DNA from: Hydractinia symbiolongicarpus
Lineage: Eukaryota; Cnidaria; Hydrozoa; Anthoathecata; Hydractiniidae
Direction: 5' to 3'
DNA length: 64,000 nucleotides
Assembly (NCBI RefSeq): GCF_029227915.1
Contig: NC_079880.1
Coordinates: forward strand, 12,117,501-12,181,500
Part shown: positions 1 to 12,344 of the stretch, one piece after another
Layout of the letters: the number at the start of each line of letters is the position of its first letter
How positions within the stretch are numbered: the first letter of the stretch is position 1
The notes under the pieces: generated by a model
Databases searched by the model: none
What the model was told of the DNA's origin: nothing
What the model saw: only the letters and a program-made list of their open reading frames with translations
Position numbers and translations under genes: made by a program

Positions 1-213
1 CTAATTTACTTAGTTTAAAAATCAGTTTTCCAGTATCTGAAATCTTCCTCTAAAAAATTAATTGCATCGTCAATTAATTGTGCTTCTAATTAACGTACGT
101 TGAAAGACCTATTACCTTTGCCTGTTATAATATGGATGATTTCCTATATTTAAAAGTTTCGTGTAAAATGTTTGTCTTTTATTTGAAACAGACGTGCATT
201 CTTTTCTCACTGT

Positions 214-2427
214 TTAAAACACAAAATCAACATGCCCTTGCTTTTCAGGTGTATCAATGCAAGAATCTTCTGTTACCATAATAGATTTCACTCTTTCGAA
301 CAAATAATCTACGCTCACGCCACAGGTGATGTTGTCTGAAACTGCTCTCGAAAAAATTGCTGGAGCTGTATTCGCACCATCACACAATTTACTTTTAATG
401 CTAGCTGACATACCAGCATCTGCAGTATCTTTACCCTTTTCACAGCTGTATAAAATGCATACATTGCGAGGTAAGTTAATTTTGTCCAATTCTTGTCGGT
501 CGATGGAAGATATTTTCCTGCATGCATCTATTGTGAAAATAATCTGGTTATTATCTCCAATTGTAGTAATGATCATGCGAATAATTTGATTGACTGCAAA
601 AAATTCCGACTCTTTGAATATTATAAAAGTATCATCGTTTTCTTTACAATGAAACCCATGACCTGAAATGTGAAGAAAGATACATATTGTTTGATTTTGA
701 TTTCCTTCTGCGATGTCCTCTATCATGGCCTTTAAATCGTTTACAGAGGCGTCATCTTTCGTCCGTGACGCGTCAAATCCGCATCTTTCAAGAGCATTAC
801 GCATGAGCGTTACATCGGCGACTGGGGAGGATAATGCTCCTTCTGCCACAGATTCCCTAAATACTACATTTAAAGTAGCTTCATCGAACTTTCTTTCTTT
901 AACATTCTTTTCAGTTTCTAGAAAATGTTTCTTTTGCTCAGTTTCAGTAGTGAAGGATAGTAATATAGCGTAGCGCTTACATGAAACTGCTGATGTAGAT
1001 TCCTTCATTAAAGTGGTGCAATAAGGATTTGTTTTGGTATGTTTTTGAAAAAATGAGATTATTTCCTTCAATGTCACGGCTTCGCCATTCTTCACAAGTG
1101 ATGCAACATGGCGTAACAAGAACTGCTTTAGTTGGTTTTCTATTTTCTTATTTATAGGCTTTTCGTAACGAAAATCTAAGCCTTTGATCCTTTTCTTTCT
1201 TTCTTTGTTCTTCAAACATCGGTCAACATCAAAGTGAAATGGATGTTCTCCATCAGTAAATATATAAAACATGATAACCAAAACGCTGTACACATCATGC
1301 TTAAATTCAACACGAACATTGCCTTCTTCGCCAATAAGATCAGGTGCTTGATAATCTAATGTTCCTGCATTAGTTGTTCTATATGTTGCATCAGGATTTA
1401 TTTGACGGCTAATTCCAAAGTCTGCCACTTTCAGGGTCTTGTTTACAAAAAGAATATTCGAGGGCTTGATGTCTCGGTGCACAATACCTTTACTATGAAG
1501 ATACTCTATTGCTCTTAATAAGGTGATCGCCATTTCGACTTTCTTTCTCTCCTCGAGATTCTTTTTTATGTATTCAGCGAGCGTTTCATCACAAAGTTCC
1601 ATCGCCAGATAATTGAAGTCTTCATCGTGTTCCTTGTTAACATTTGTAAAATACAAAATATTCTGGAAAGTGTAAGGCCAGCAAAAGTTTTCTTCTATAA
1701 TATTAGTGACTTTTTCTTGTTTGAGACATTGTTTGACAGCTACCCAACCTAAGCCGTGCTGGTAGCCTAGGTATATCTTTGTTAGTAGATTTTGACTAGA
1801 AGATTTACTATGGTGGACGCTGCCATTTCTTGGCCATAACATAAACTCTTTAGTTTTAATGAATGTTACTGTGTCAATTCTTTTAACTTTATCTTTCTCT
1901 CCGCTAATAAGATAACTTTTGAAACTTTCTGCAAGTTTTTGATGATATGGTGATGCCACCTTTTTAAAAACTATATCATTGCATTCCTCCTTTTCTTTTA
2001 CGCTCACAATATCTTGCTGATTCTTGATTTTAAAGTTTTCAGTAAACGCATATTCAACTTTAATTGATGTGTCTGAACTCACAATAGCCAATGTATTAAA
2101 TGGCGATGACGGTTGGTCTTCTACAAAACAAAGAGTTAGTTCTTCACTTTTTGTATTATTCCTAAACACCTGACATTGACAACAAGAAGGATGCGCAAGA
2201 TTTTTGCATTTCGCAAACTTAAATTAACGCGAGTGAGCGAGACCACTCACAACTCCGGAGCAAAGGTGAAAATTGCACTCTTCCAATAAGTTTGCCAAAT
2301 TCTTATCTGCATTAAGAATTGAAACTAACAATGAGATTTTAGAATACACGAGATGACTTCCTATGGAGCTGTGAGCTACATTTGAAAATTTCGCGACGTC
2401 CCTAATCGATACTCCTGATATCATCAA
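214..2427 (-). CDS. IRE1-like protein kinase fused to a caspase-like domain
   Basis: Exon 1 runs 2427-2251 and exon 2 runs 2169-214. The 81-bp intron has a GTGAGT donor and a pyrimidine-rich tract ending in TGTCAG, and the phase matches (phase 0), giving about 710 aa. In exon-2 numbering the kinase domain spans about 130-375: ATP-site AVK (K146), YLAMELC hinge like IRE1, HRDIKPSNIL (231-240), ADFGIS (249-254), GTLDYQAPDL, and a DVYS helix. The order and wording match the IRE1 (ERN) kinase branch. Where IRE1 has its KEN RNase, this protein has a C14-type caspase-like domain (about 398-651) with the His motif SGHG (H504) and the Cys motif TIDACR (C550). No signal peptide or membrane segment is seen, so a soluble cytosolic protein is inferred. 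The first 59 residues come from exon 1 and match nothing I recognise. Kinase and caspase calls are strong. Catalytic activity and the exon-1 join are inferred. Confidence 0.85.
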
Positions 2428-5400
2428 CTATTGCTAATTCACTGAAGTTAACCCTAACAATTTTAAGAATTGAAAAAAAAAATGCATTCTTCAACAAAGT
2501 ATTAAAATACAATTTTTTTCAATTTTGGTGAACTGTTTTAAGAATTGTATGATTGAATTTGTTCCTTCTTGGGATCTAATATTAATTTATTCCAATCTTG
2601 ATAGGGGTGCAAAATTAGAAAGGAGCTAGCATTTGAGGGGGTCTTTTAGCTTTACAACAGACCTCTATGAGTAGGCTATCACTAGAAGTAAGTCTAGTAT
2701 TTGAGGGGGTTTCTTATTAGAAGAAATGCGATAGGTTAAAATGTTTACAATTTCTTTTACTAGAGAACTTGATATGAAAGCAAGGTAAGTGTTTACATAG
2801 AATAAATTATGGTATCAAATATTAGTAAGGCGTTTGTTGTTTCCAGTTTTATTTTGGTGTCCAGTCATCCTTGCAACAAGCTCGACTTATGTGTGATTAG
2901 CTAAAGTCAAAAATCAACTGCTTGTTTTGTGACCGTTTTAAATGAGTCCGCTAAACACAGCGTGAAACTGATACCAACATTACCATCAAGTTTTTTTTCT
3001 TTAACACTGATTTTATAAAGAGAAGCTAACAGGAGGTTTTCTTATACCTTAGTTTGCTACAGACTTGACGATGTATTTGAAGTCACAATTTGAAATATGT
3101 CAGACCAAGTTTTAAGCACAGTTAAAAAATTGATATACCTTAAGTTTTATTCGTTTATTATAAATTTTATGCTACTCAAGGCTTTACGAATTTAGTAGTT
3201 TGTTTACACGAAATCAAACATCGCTGCACGAAACGTAGGAATTTTTGCGAAGCGAAATTGTGGAGTACGTGTGCTACACGCGAGGTATGCCAAGAGAATT
3301 ATCAAAATTCTCAAAATTTCAAAAAATAGAAAAAAAATCATATAAAATCAGCGTAAGTAAATATGACTGATATTTTTTCACAAAAGAGTGGGTTATTTCT
3401 TTCTTCACTAGAACAAATAAGTTTGGACCGAGCAGCTGTAATCAAAGTCAGCTAACAATGCCAATAAGTTGGCTTTGTACCCACCTACCCCCGTTTTTCG
3501 TACCCCCACCAGATTTTCCGTTTGCCGGAAGCGAAAAACTGGTGAGTAAGATCGAGGAATCGGAAAACGGCTATCGGCTAATCTGAAGCATATTTTACAG
3601 ACTCAACCCAAATACATCTTTAAGTAATTAAAAACATATAAATCTTAATAATTTTATGTAGGTATGTTGTTCTCATTACGTGTGATTGTATTTGTCTACA
3701 AACTGATTGTAATAAGTTCTTTTTCTTGATTTTTTTTATATAGCTTACACCAAGTCCTGATAATAATGAAGCTGTAAGTGCTTAAGTCTTCCTGCTTTTT
3801 TGTTGCTATGCTTTTTGCTTAAAATTTGACGCTGTGCTTTTCTGGGGATTAGAGTTGCATTGGAAAGCCCCTGTGTAAGCCACCATTTTCTAAAGAAAGA
3901 TTGAAGTAATTTGTACAATTATAACGCGCCGAGCTGTGTTTTATTTTATTGTTTCTAAGAAGATGTAAGAATACAATATTATCAATTTTAATGATTTGGA
4001 TAAAACAATTATCCAAATCAAGGTAAGGCTTAATCACACAAAAGGTAGCTAGCTAGCTAGCTCTGTTTTGTATAACAGAATTGAAAGTAATTTGTAGAAT
4101 ACATATGGAGAAGCTGTATTACTACCTGACTGATAGCCAGATATAGGAAAATCTGTAGGTAGGGCGCAGACGAAACTAATAGCTGTGGGTGTTAGAGTGA
4201 GCCGACCAAACCGTTTGTCATCACAATTTTTTCATTTATTAAGTAACCCATTACAGTAATAATTAAAAAAATATCCACTTTTGCTATCAAACCAACATCA
4301 ATGTAATTGTCAATAGGAATTGGTTGTTTGTGCGCCCTCCCTGAGAACAAGGTTTAAAAAGACATTAAAACTGTCATTAACACAGAACTTCCAGGATGCC
4401 CAAGCCGCACAAGTCATTTAGAAGGCGTGGGCATCTTCGAAACTGCATCTAATTTTATAACGAGGGTGCTGACAAGCTGCATACGCCGTAAAAAATGCGG
4501 GTGTTTTTGGGCAGGTTTGGTGTTTTGAAAAAAATTTAAGTATATATATACCATATTATATACAATAAAATAAACTTACTATGTAGTAGCAAAGTTCTTA
4601 AAAGAACTGTTTTTGATGGTTTTTGATAAAATTTACTTGATAAATAACTTATATATAAACTTTATTAACTCCTTTCTTTTAAATCGCCCTTTTCCAACTA
4701 TCGTCCACAAGGTATGTTACAAGGAATTGAATTTTGGAAATGCTCCAGGCAAGTTCGGGAAAGTGCGGGCGGTTTTGAAAGACAACCGCTACTAATTTAA
4801 TTCAAAAAGTTGCCCGGAATCGCTCTTATATATGTGGGCGTTTGCGGCTTACTGACACCCTCTTATTTTAGGATATTCTCAGGAATAATAGACCAAGAGA
4901 ACTTACATCACAGTTTCTTGTCCACTGCCCACGTGTGCTTGAGAAAAACCCACATAAAAAAGTTCATTATTTTTTAAATTATTTGTGTAAAAATTACCAT
5001 TTTATTTACGATAAACCATTTGTCAGTCATTTTATTCATCCAGCAAAGAATCCTATCCAAGGTGCTATTCTATAGTGATGAATTTAATAATAGACATGAT
5101 TCAACATAGTTCTCAAAATGGTCTGATTGCAAAATATGATTGCCAAAGTTCAGCACTTGTAATATTTTTGTATTTGTGTACTCAGCTTCTAAAACACAGC
5201 CATGATACATTATAGTTTCCTCTGGGTGAATACATTAATGTTGGTTGAAAAAAAACTCGAATGATGAGAAGCATGTGTTTTTGAGTGTCTAGGACAATAA
5301 ACTTATTTAATTTCCCCTGGCCTTGCATCAATTTAATCTTGAAAAAATGAACACTTTTGTAAATGATTTTGTCAGATTTGGAAACTGTTGGTATGGTTGG

Positions 5401-7061
5401 AACTTTGCATATAAAATTAGTAAAGTTGCTTCTTTAGTTTTTTCTTTTATACTTTACCGAATTTTACCTTAATTATTTATGAGATGAAGAACAGCGCTTT
5501 CAATTCCATTGACTTGGCCATCCCTTAAAGGCACTGGAAGCTTCACTATATGAAAATCTTTTCTTTTACTTTTAGATTGTGTACAATGGGAGTGACTGAT
5601 GTAATCTTCCAATGCATGTGGTGAAAAGAAAGCAAAACCGTTAATGTTTTTTTCTGCCCAAAATTGAAGTTATTTAATAAATCTTGATAAAGTTAAAAAA
5701 CTGTTTTGATTTGTTGATTTCCGCCGACCGCTACGCGAGGCGGAATCTTTAAAATCGCCTTGAGGGATACAGGGAGAGACAGCACAGCTAGGCTGGATGC
5801 ACGGGGTTGTGGTATTTAGGCTTTAGGCTAAAATATTTGCGCGGACCCTGTCATTGTTATTACCTGAGAAGCCAATAGGAAAGCTTTGTTTCGTTTACAA
5901 CTAATAAGAGTACAGATTGTGAATGATCTGATCTTCACGATCTTCTACTATTCTACATTGCTTGGCCAAAGCTTTGGGCTATGACCAAAAGCATTTTGAA
6001 TTCCTGTTGTACGAATCTTGTCCTTTGGCTGTTCCTGTGGGTAATTTCTTTTAGGGTTGGCTTGCTGGTGGGATTTCCAGAGTAGTTTATATTATAGTAT
6101 ACTTGATATAAGGTAAGAATTATTGTATTTTGATTAGCTAGCTGGTGTTTTTTAGCTGATCTGCACATGTCTTTGTCTAGTCACCAAGAAGCTAGCTAAG
6201 CTATAGCTAGAATAGGTAAAGATAGCTAGCTACCAGAAAAATAAAACGTTTTTAGTTGTGTTAATGGTTAGCCAACTGGACGTAGGTGGCTACCCCATTT
6301 TTCTTTAGTTTTACAAGGGTTTTAATTATCCATTTCATTCCCCAACCAACCAGACGCATTTTATGTACAAAATATTTTTTTCGATTGGATAAAATTATAC
6401 TTGAATTTTGTAAAATCACTTGTCCCTAGCTACAGTTAACCCCATAATATAGTAGCTAGCTAGTTAGACATGTTTCATTGTGACACAATGGTGTATATAT
6501 ATCCAGACCGCAAACGCAAATTGACAGGCTAAAATATGCAGGCGACAAGCCATAGACTATTTTATTTCAAACTTTATTTCAAAGATTTGTGTGTTGCTCA
6601 CTTATATACCATGTTTTAATCGTTTTCTCTATATTAAAACCAGGACATGTATGTTTTTTTATAAGCTGAAAATCCAGTCCAGATATATATATATACGTTT
6701 AGCCTTTTTAATTCACGACATCGTCGACACTGCAATTGGCCGAGGCGAATACCCAGGTGTTAACAAAAATTACCGATTTACGTTGGCATGTATTCGCCAT
6801 GGGTTTTATTGCAGTTGGGTGTGACTTAATTTACATATATAAGTTTTATTGTATTTTATTTATCCGATTTGTGTATGGGAGCATACAGTTACAAACAAAA
6901 CAAGATGCAGGCGCTGCATAAACTATCTCGCTATTAAAAATGCACAACTATGAAACGTCCACAATGCGACCCAATTCTACAATTTCTGCTAACAAAAATA
7001 CAGCCTATCATCCATGGTTAAAAGTCGCGCGATTGAAACGTTTATGGTCTTAAACGGCAAT

Positions 7062-7309
7062 TAGGTGACAAAGAATCAAAATTTTGATGTCACCATCATG
7101 TTAGCATACTTTTTTTGTTATCTGTGCCAAATTTTGTCGAAAATAAAGTAGTTTTAATTTCGGACCAATTTTGGCCTAAAATGACATTTAGGTGACAAAA
7201 ATCAAAATTTTAATGTCACCATCATGTTCAGCATACGTTTTTTGTTAACTTTGCCAAATTTTGTCGAAAACAAATACCAATTTCGGCCTGAAACGTCATT
7301 TAGATGACT
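7062..7309. repeat. Diverged direct repeat, about 127 bp
   Basis: A block beginning TAGGTGACAAA and containing GATGTCACCATCATGTT and CCAAATTTTGTCGAAAA occurs at about 7062 and again at about 7189 with small differences. A third, shorter trace (TTTAGATGAC) follows at about 7308. No open frame is conserved across the copies. Confidence 0.7.
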
Positions 7310-7389
7310 TCCAAGTACTTAGAGAGTTTAGGTACGAAGTTTAAATCTGTGACGTTGCAATTGACCATTTGGGACATTTAGTTAGTTAC

Positions 7390-7572
7390 GAGTTGGAAAC
7401 CTATCCTCGCGGGCAAGATAGTAAAAAGAAAAAAAAAAAGTAAAAATAGTTACCAAGATGAGATTCGAACACACGACTACTCCCGTGTCGGTGCTCAGAG
7501 AGCCAAAAATTTCCATTTTGGGACGGACAGCTGTATTTGAATACTCCTCGCAGGCGAGATAGTAATAAAATT
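7390..7572 (-). repeat. SINE-like repeat with tRNA-type B box
   Basis: Read on the minus strand, the segment has a B-box-like GTGTTCGAATC near 7455-7470 followed by a T-rich tract. Both ends carry a TTACTATCT(C/T)GCC(T/C)GCGAGGA motif (7541-7572 and 7394-7425). The same motif recurs at 33029-33055, so it belongs to a dispersed family. The assignment as a tRNA-derived SINE is inference. Confidence 0.4.
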
Positions 7573-7881
7573 GCTCACATGAATCGGAGTTTGCTAACTT
7601 AGAGCAGGCAAATGGTAGTTCACGTTGAATTTTTTGCTAACAAGAAATAAATTGAATTAGAAATGCTGATGTCTAAATACCTTCATAGATTATAAGAACA
7701 AAATTATGAGTCTACAGTTACTATATAATAGAATTAAAGAACACTTGAGGGTGAAAAAGCGTAAAATCTGCTGAAATTTAGAAGTTACTATAAAAAACCT
7801 GACCCTATTAAAATGTAAGCAGCTTTAAACTTGGAAGAAAAAATGTTTTTTTCGTTTTTCTCATGATATTTCACTGAAATT

Positions 7882-10800
7882 GTGTTTCACCGACAGAGAC
7901 CAGTCAGGCCAGCGACTATTCTACCAACACCAGAAGCCTTGGATATATTTGAGCGTCAAGAGATGGCAAAAAATCGTCCTATTAGGAGTAATATTGAGCC
8001 TTGGCTCCCCACAGTTGACGCCATGAATGTTTTTGAACGCCAAGAGATGGCAAAGACTCGTCCGGTCAGGAGTAAACTGCGAGAGTGGTCTGACTGGCTT
8101 GTGGACTATGTACCAGAAAGCATTAGAAAGCCGGTGCAAACTATCTACTCATCAGCAAAAAAATCGCATCTTTGCTCTTTATGATGGGGTTAGAAGGACC
8201 CTGACGGGTGAGGTTGAACAAGAGCCGCAAGAAGGGCACAAAACCGAGGAGCCTATTGAAAGCAAACACAACGAGGCACAGGAAGACTTCACGCCACAGG
8301 AGCACAAGCAAGCTCACGGCAGGACCCTCGAAGTTTCCAAATTCCAGGTATAGGAGGAACGAAAGTCGATGGATATCTTGGCACGGTGCGACCACACGTG
8401 AAAACCTTGGTTGAGAAGCAGGTAGAAGACATGGGTCTGCGAAGGCGTAGTTGTCCCTCTGGATTCTTTGGAAGAAGCCAGTAGAGGGTACCAGCGAGTT
8501 CATCGACGTGGATAAGGTCTTCCACAGCAACATGACACCGGTGTTCCAGGGTAGCGTCGTGGACAAGGTGCTGGATACGATGTTTGCCCAGGTCAAAACG
8601 CATGTGGAGAATTCCGCGCTACCCAAGAGTGGCTTTACGATCGGTCGAATCCTACACCTCGACGTCGATTTTCACAAGCTCATGCTGGGGAGAGGCTCCT
8701 CATACATCGAAGCACATAAATGGATAGCCACCAAAAAGGCCATCATTAACCTGATGAATGAAGACAAGGAGTGCTTCAAGTGGAGTATCATAGCTGCTCT
8801 ACATTATGAGGAGATAGGGGCGAATCCCCCAGAGAATCAGCAAGCTGAGGCCCTATGCAGAGGCCTACAACTGGCAGGACATCGAGTTACCAACGATCAT
8901 CAAGGACATCTCCAAGTTTGAGAAGAACAACCACGACATCGCCGTGAACGTCTTGTACGTGACGGGGAAGACGATTAACATCCTGCGTCGATCGACACAC
9001 AACGGACGCGACAAACAGGCTAATTTGCTCCTTCTTACGGAAGAAAAAAGGACCCACTATACAGCCGTCAAAAATCTTTTACGGCTCCTAGGTAGCGAGA
9101 CATCGAAGAATACGTCAAAAATGCACTTCTGCCCGAACTTCTTACAAGCATTCCCAACGGTTGAGTCGGGAGACAAGCACTGTAACTATTTCAAAGACAA
9201 CGAAGCGGTCAAGATCACGATGCCAAGCGAAAAAAAAAATGGCTTTACTACAAGGATGGCCAACAGCAGTTCAAGGTACCCTTCGCCATCTACGCAGACT
9301 TCGAGAGCCTGTTGATCCCGATAAAAGATGCGAGGGAGACTAAGACGAAGAATCTCAGCAAGCACGCAACATGTGGCTGGTGCACATATAGTACCTTCGC
9401 CTATGGCGATATATTATATCCCGTGTAAAGATACCGCAGCAAGGACTGCGTGACGATGTCCAACACCTGGAGGATGAGGTAAAGCGTCTTTACAGTATCT
9501 ACCCTCAGCAGGACATGTCGCCACTAACGGACGCTAATGAGAGAACACGACGAGGCCTGAACATGTCATATCTGCATGGATCCATTCAATGACGAGAAAA
9601 ACCGCAAAGTCAGGGAGCACTGCCACGACACCGGACTCTATCGAGGTGCCGAGCACGCACAATGCAACCTCAAATACAAGATACCCAACCACGTGCCCGT
9701 GATTTTCCACAACCCCTCAGGGTACGACGGCCACCTATTCATCCGAGAACTTGGAGAGAAATACGACACCGAGGATATTGGCTGCATCGCTGAGAACACC
9801 GAAAAGTACATCTCCTTCAACGTAAAAATCAAGGTACCCCTTGGTGGTATGGGGTATGGTGGTGGTGAAACGTACAATAAGATCAAGATTAGCTTCATCG
9901 ACAGCTGTCACTTCATTGCCTCAAGCCTGGAGAAATTGGCAAGCAGCCTCGATGGTAAACAGTGTAAAATTCTCCGTTGTTTTTTTCGGTGAGAATGACA
10001 CCTTTAAGCTCATGCGCAAAAAGAGCGTCTATCCCTATGAATACTACGACTACCACGACTTGTGACTCATCACAGACGTCCTGCTACTAGCCGACGTCTT
10101 CGAGAGTTTTCGAAGCGTGTGCCTGGAAAACTACAAGCTCGACCCAGCCCACTTCTACAGCGCACCTGGTCTCGCCTGGAAGGCAGCATTGAAATTTACC
10201 GAGATCAAGCTGGAGATCCTCATGGATCCTGACATGCTCCTGATGTTCGAAAGAGGTATCCGAGGAGGCATAACCCAAGCTGTGAACAGGTATGCCAAGG
10301 CCAACAACAAGTACATGAGAGACCAATACGATCCGGAGGTTGAGTCGTCATACTTGCAGTACCTCGACGCCAACAACCTCTACGGCTGTGCCATAAGACA
10401 AAACCTATCCTCGGACGGGTTTAAGTGGGTGTCCAACGTTGAGGCCTTTACTGAGAAGCGGATCGAGAAGCTCGTCGCTGACAACAAGCTACATCTTGGA
10501 GGTTGACATCAGCTACTCTGAAAAGCTGTACGACAAGCACAACGAGCTGCCCTTCCCACCGTAGCGCAAGGTGATTCACAAGGTAGAGAAGCTGGTACCA
10601 AATTTGCAACAGAAGCGGAGGTACGTGGTGCACATCAGAGCCCTTCACGAGGCCCTGAAACACGGACTCGAGCTCAATGAAGTCCACCGAGTCATCCAGT
10701 TTAACCAGAAGGACTGGCTGAGAGGCTACATCGATCATAACACGAGGCTGAGAACGGCCGCCGAAAACGAGTTCGAAAAGGACTTCTATAAGCTCATGAA

Positions 10801-11589
10801 CCTCTCGGTGTTCAGCAAGACCATGGAGAACCTTAGGAACCACCACAACATCCAGCTGGTTACCAACAAGGATAAACACGAAGCTCGTCATGAAGCTGAA
10901 CTTCAAAGGCGGAAACTACTTCAGCAGCCATTTTATGGGCGTGGAGATGGGTAAAACAGAGGTGAAGATGAGCAAGCCGGTCTATATTGGTCAGGCTATT
11001 TTAGACATGTCGAAAATGGTTATGTACGAGTTCCACTACGACTACATGCAGCCCAAGTATGGCAGCAAGCTGCAGTGCTGCTACATGGATACTGACGTTT
11101 TTCGTCTACCACATCAGAAGGGAGGACTTTTACCGCGACATTGCCGACGATGTCGAGGCACGCCTCGATGCGAGTGCTTATAGCAAGGATGATGGTAGAC
11201 CTCTCCCCATCGGGAAAAACAAGAAGGTCGTAGGCTTGATGAAGGACGAACTAAGCGGCAAATTAATGACCAAGTTCATAACCTTGAAAGCAAAACTCTA
11301 TGCCTACAAAAGCCTTACACCAGAGGGTGGGGATCGCAAGGCGAAAGGTGTGAAGAAGTGTGTCACGAAGAAATCCTTCAGCTTCGAGGACTACCAGCGC
11401 TGTCTGGAGGATGGCGTTGACAAATACAAGTCCTGGGTCTGTATCCAAAATAAGGAGCACAATATCTTCACTCAGGAGGTGAAAAAGTTGGCACTCAACA
11501 GGGCAGACGACAAACGGATTGTACAACAGAACCAGATCACAACGCTTGCCAGGGGTCATTATCGCCTAGCGGCTAAGGAGAGCAAATAA
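7882..11589 (+). pseudogene. Polinton family-B DNA polymerase, multiply frameshifted
   Basis: This would replicate the element. From N to C: a duplicated FERQEMAK segment (about 7945-8060), a long N-terminal region, a Cys/His stretch near 9120, an endonuclease VII-like Cys/His block (REHCHDTGLYRGAEHAQCN, 9610-9666), exonuclease motif HNPSGYDGHLFIREL (about 9708-9752), then polymerase motif A DANNLYG (10366-10386), motif B KLMNLSVFSKTMENLRNHH (about 10790-10846) and motif C YMDTD (11082-11096). The normal product would exceed 1100 aa. Here it needs at least eight frame changes between 7882 and 11059, with stops such as that at 9424-9426. The last stretch to the TAA at 11587-11589 is open. Clearly a pseudogene. 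The start is uncertain because no ATG is obvious at the 5' end. Confidence 0.88.
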
Positions 11590-11664
11590 ATGATGGAGAT
11601 ATGTTTACTAATCGCCATATTACTGCCATACGTTTTGATCATGCTCTACTTCTTTCGCTACTGA
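11590..11664 (+). CDS. 24-aa single-pass membrane microprotein
   Basis: The ATG follows directly on the polymerase TAA (TAAATG). The 24-residue product is almost entirely hydrophobic after MMEIC and ends FFRY, so it would form one transmembrane helix with a basic end. Its tight placement between the polymerase and the next gene suggests a real viral small gene. It is too short for homology and its function is unknown. Confidence 0.5.
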   Translation: MMEICLLIAILLPYVLIMLYFFRY

Positions 11665-11676
11665 CGTCTTATAAAT

Positions 11677-12224
11677 ATGCTTCGAGACATTGCGGAGATA
11701 TTTGATGAAGTCCACACACCGGCAGAAGTCCTCGAGCAAAACCGGTAGAAGCTGTTGACATACGACAAGCTTTGAAAGACGCTATACGCAAAGGCAAACA
11801 GCTCCTCCTACCTAAGAAATGTACCGAGAGTTTCCTCGATAAGGCGTCACCTGAGGTGCTCGAGAAAACGTACACGGAGTTCGTTCAATGTGAGATTCAT
11901 GAAAAGGGGGAGAAGGCGGCAAAGGCCCTCTCCTCGCACGCTATCAGCATGTACGCCAACCCTATAGGCAACGTGGTGCAGCTGGATAGTGCTGACGGTC
12001 TAAGACAAGATCTAGAGGGTGACCCAATTATCCGGGAAAGCATGGCAGACCTGGGGATTCTCGTGTACTCTGCCTTTAGGAAATTCCTAGGTCCGCTTCT
12101 TGTGGCGGCCTATACCATTAACCACACTCAGCTTTCTGTGAAGCGCGAGGATGAGCAAGATGGTGAGACTGAGCATGAGCAAAAAAGAGGTGATTTCTTC
12201 AAGTCTTGTAACTTAAAGAAATGA
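11677..12224 (+). pseudogene. Conserved Polinton protein of unknown function, one frameshift
   Basis: A reading frame opens with ATG at 11677-11679 and shifts by one base between about 11738 and 11745. The downstream frame then stays open to the TGA at 12222-12224. The remaining 150 aa are mixed helical, with a lysine-rich LLLPKK segment near the start and a hydrophobic stretch (FLGPLLVAAYTINHTQ) near the end. I associate this layout with a conserved but unnamed gene next to the polymerase in cnidarian Polintons. That link is from memory and unverified. Its TGA overlaps the next ATG (ATGA at 12221-12224). Confidence 0.55.
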
Positions 12225-12334
12225 GTGAACAACAGACACAAGAAGAGAGAGTTATCACACGTCCAGTAAAGCATCCAGGAAGAGTTGCGCAGGTTCACAA
12301 GTTGGCGGCACGAATAAAGAGGAGGAAGGAGTAA
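12221..12334 (+). CDS. 37-aa basic protein
   Basis: The frame starts in an ATGA overlap with the previous stop and ends at TAA 12332-12334. The product is strongly basic at its C-terminus (ARIKRRKE) with PVKHPGR in the middle, which suits nucleic-acid binding or DNA condensation inside a particle. That is inference. It is intact and coupled to its upstream neighbour, which argues that it is a real gene despite its size. Confidence 0.55.
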   Translation: MSEQQTQEERVITRPVKHPGRVAQVHKLAARIKRRKE

Positions 12335-12344
12335 CTGAAACAAT

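Larger units (their letters stand above)
2428..7881. other. Gene-poor AT-rich interval
   Basis: I see no convincing coding sequence here. It holds scattered AGCT/CTAG-rich runs (for example around 4050 and 6440), short AT microsatellites (6680-6700), a decayed direct repeat at 7062-7290 and a SINE-like piece near 7390-7570, described separately. Confidence 0.6.

Noticed and set aside
326-973. Plus-strand frames opposite the kinase-caspase gene
   Set aside because: They are antisense shadows of the conserved minus-strand domains.
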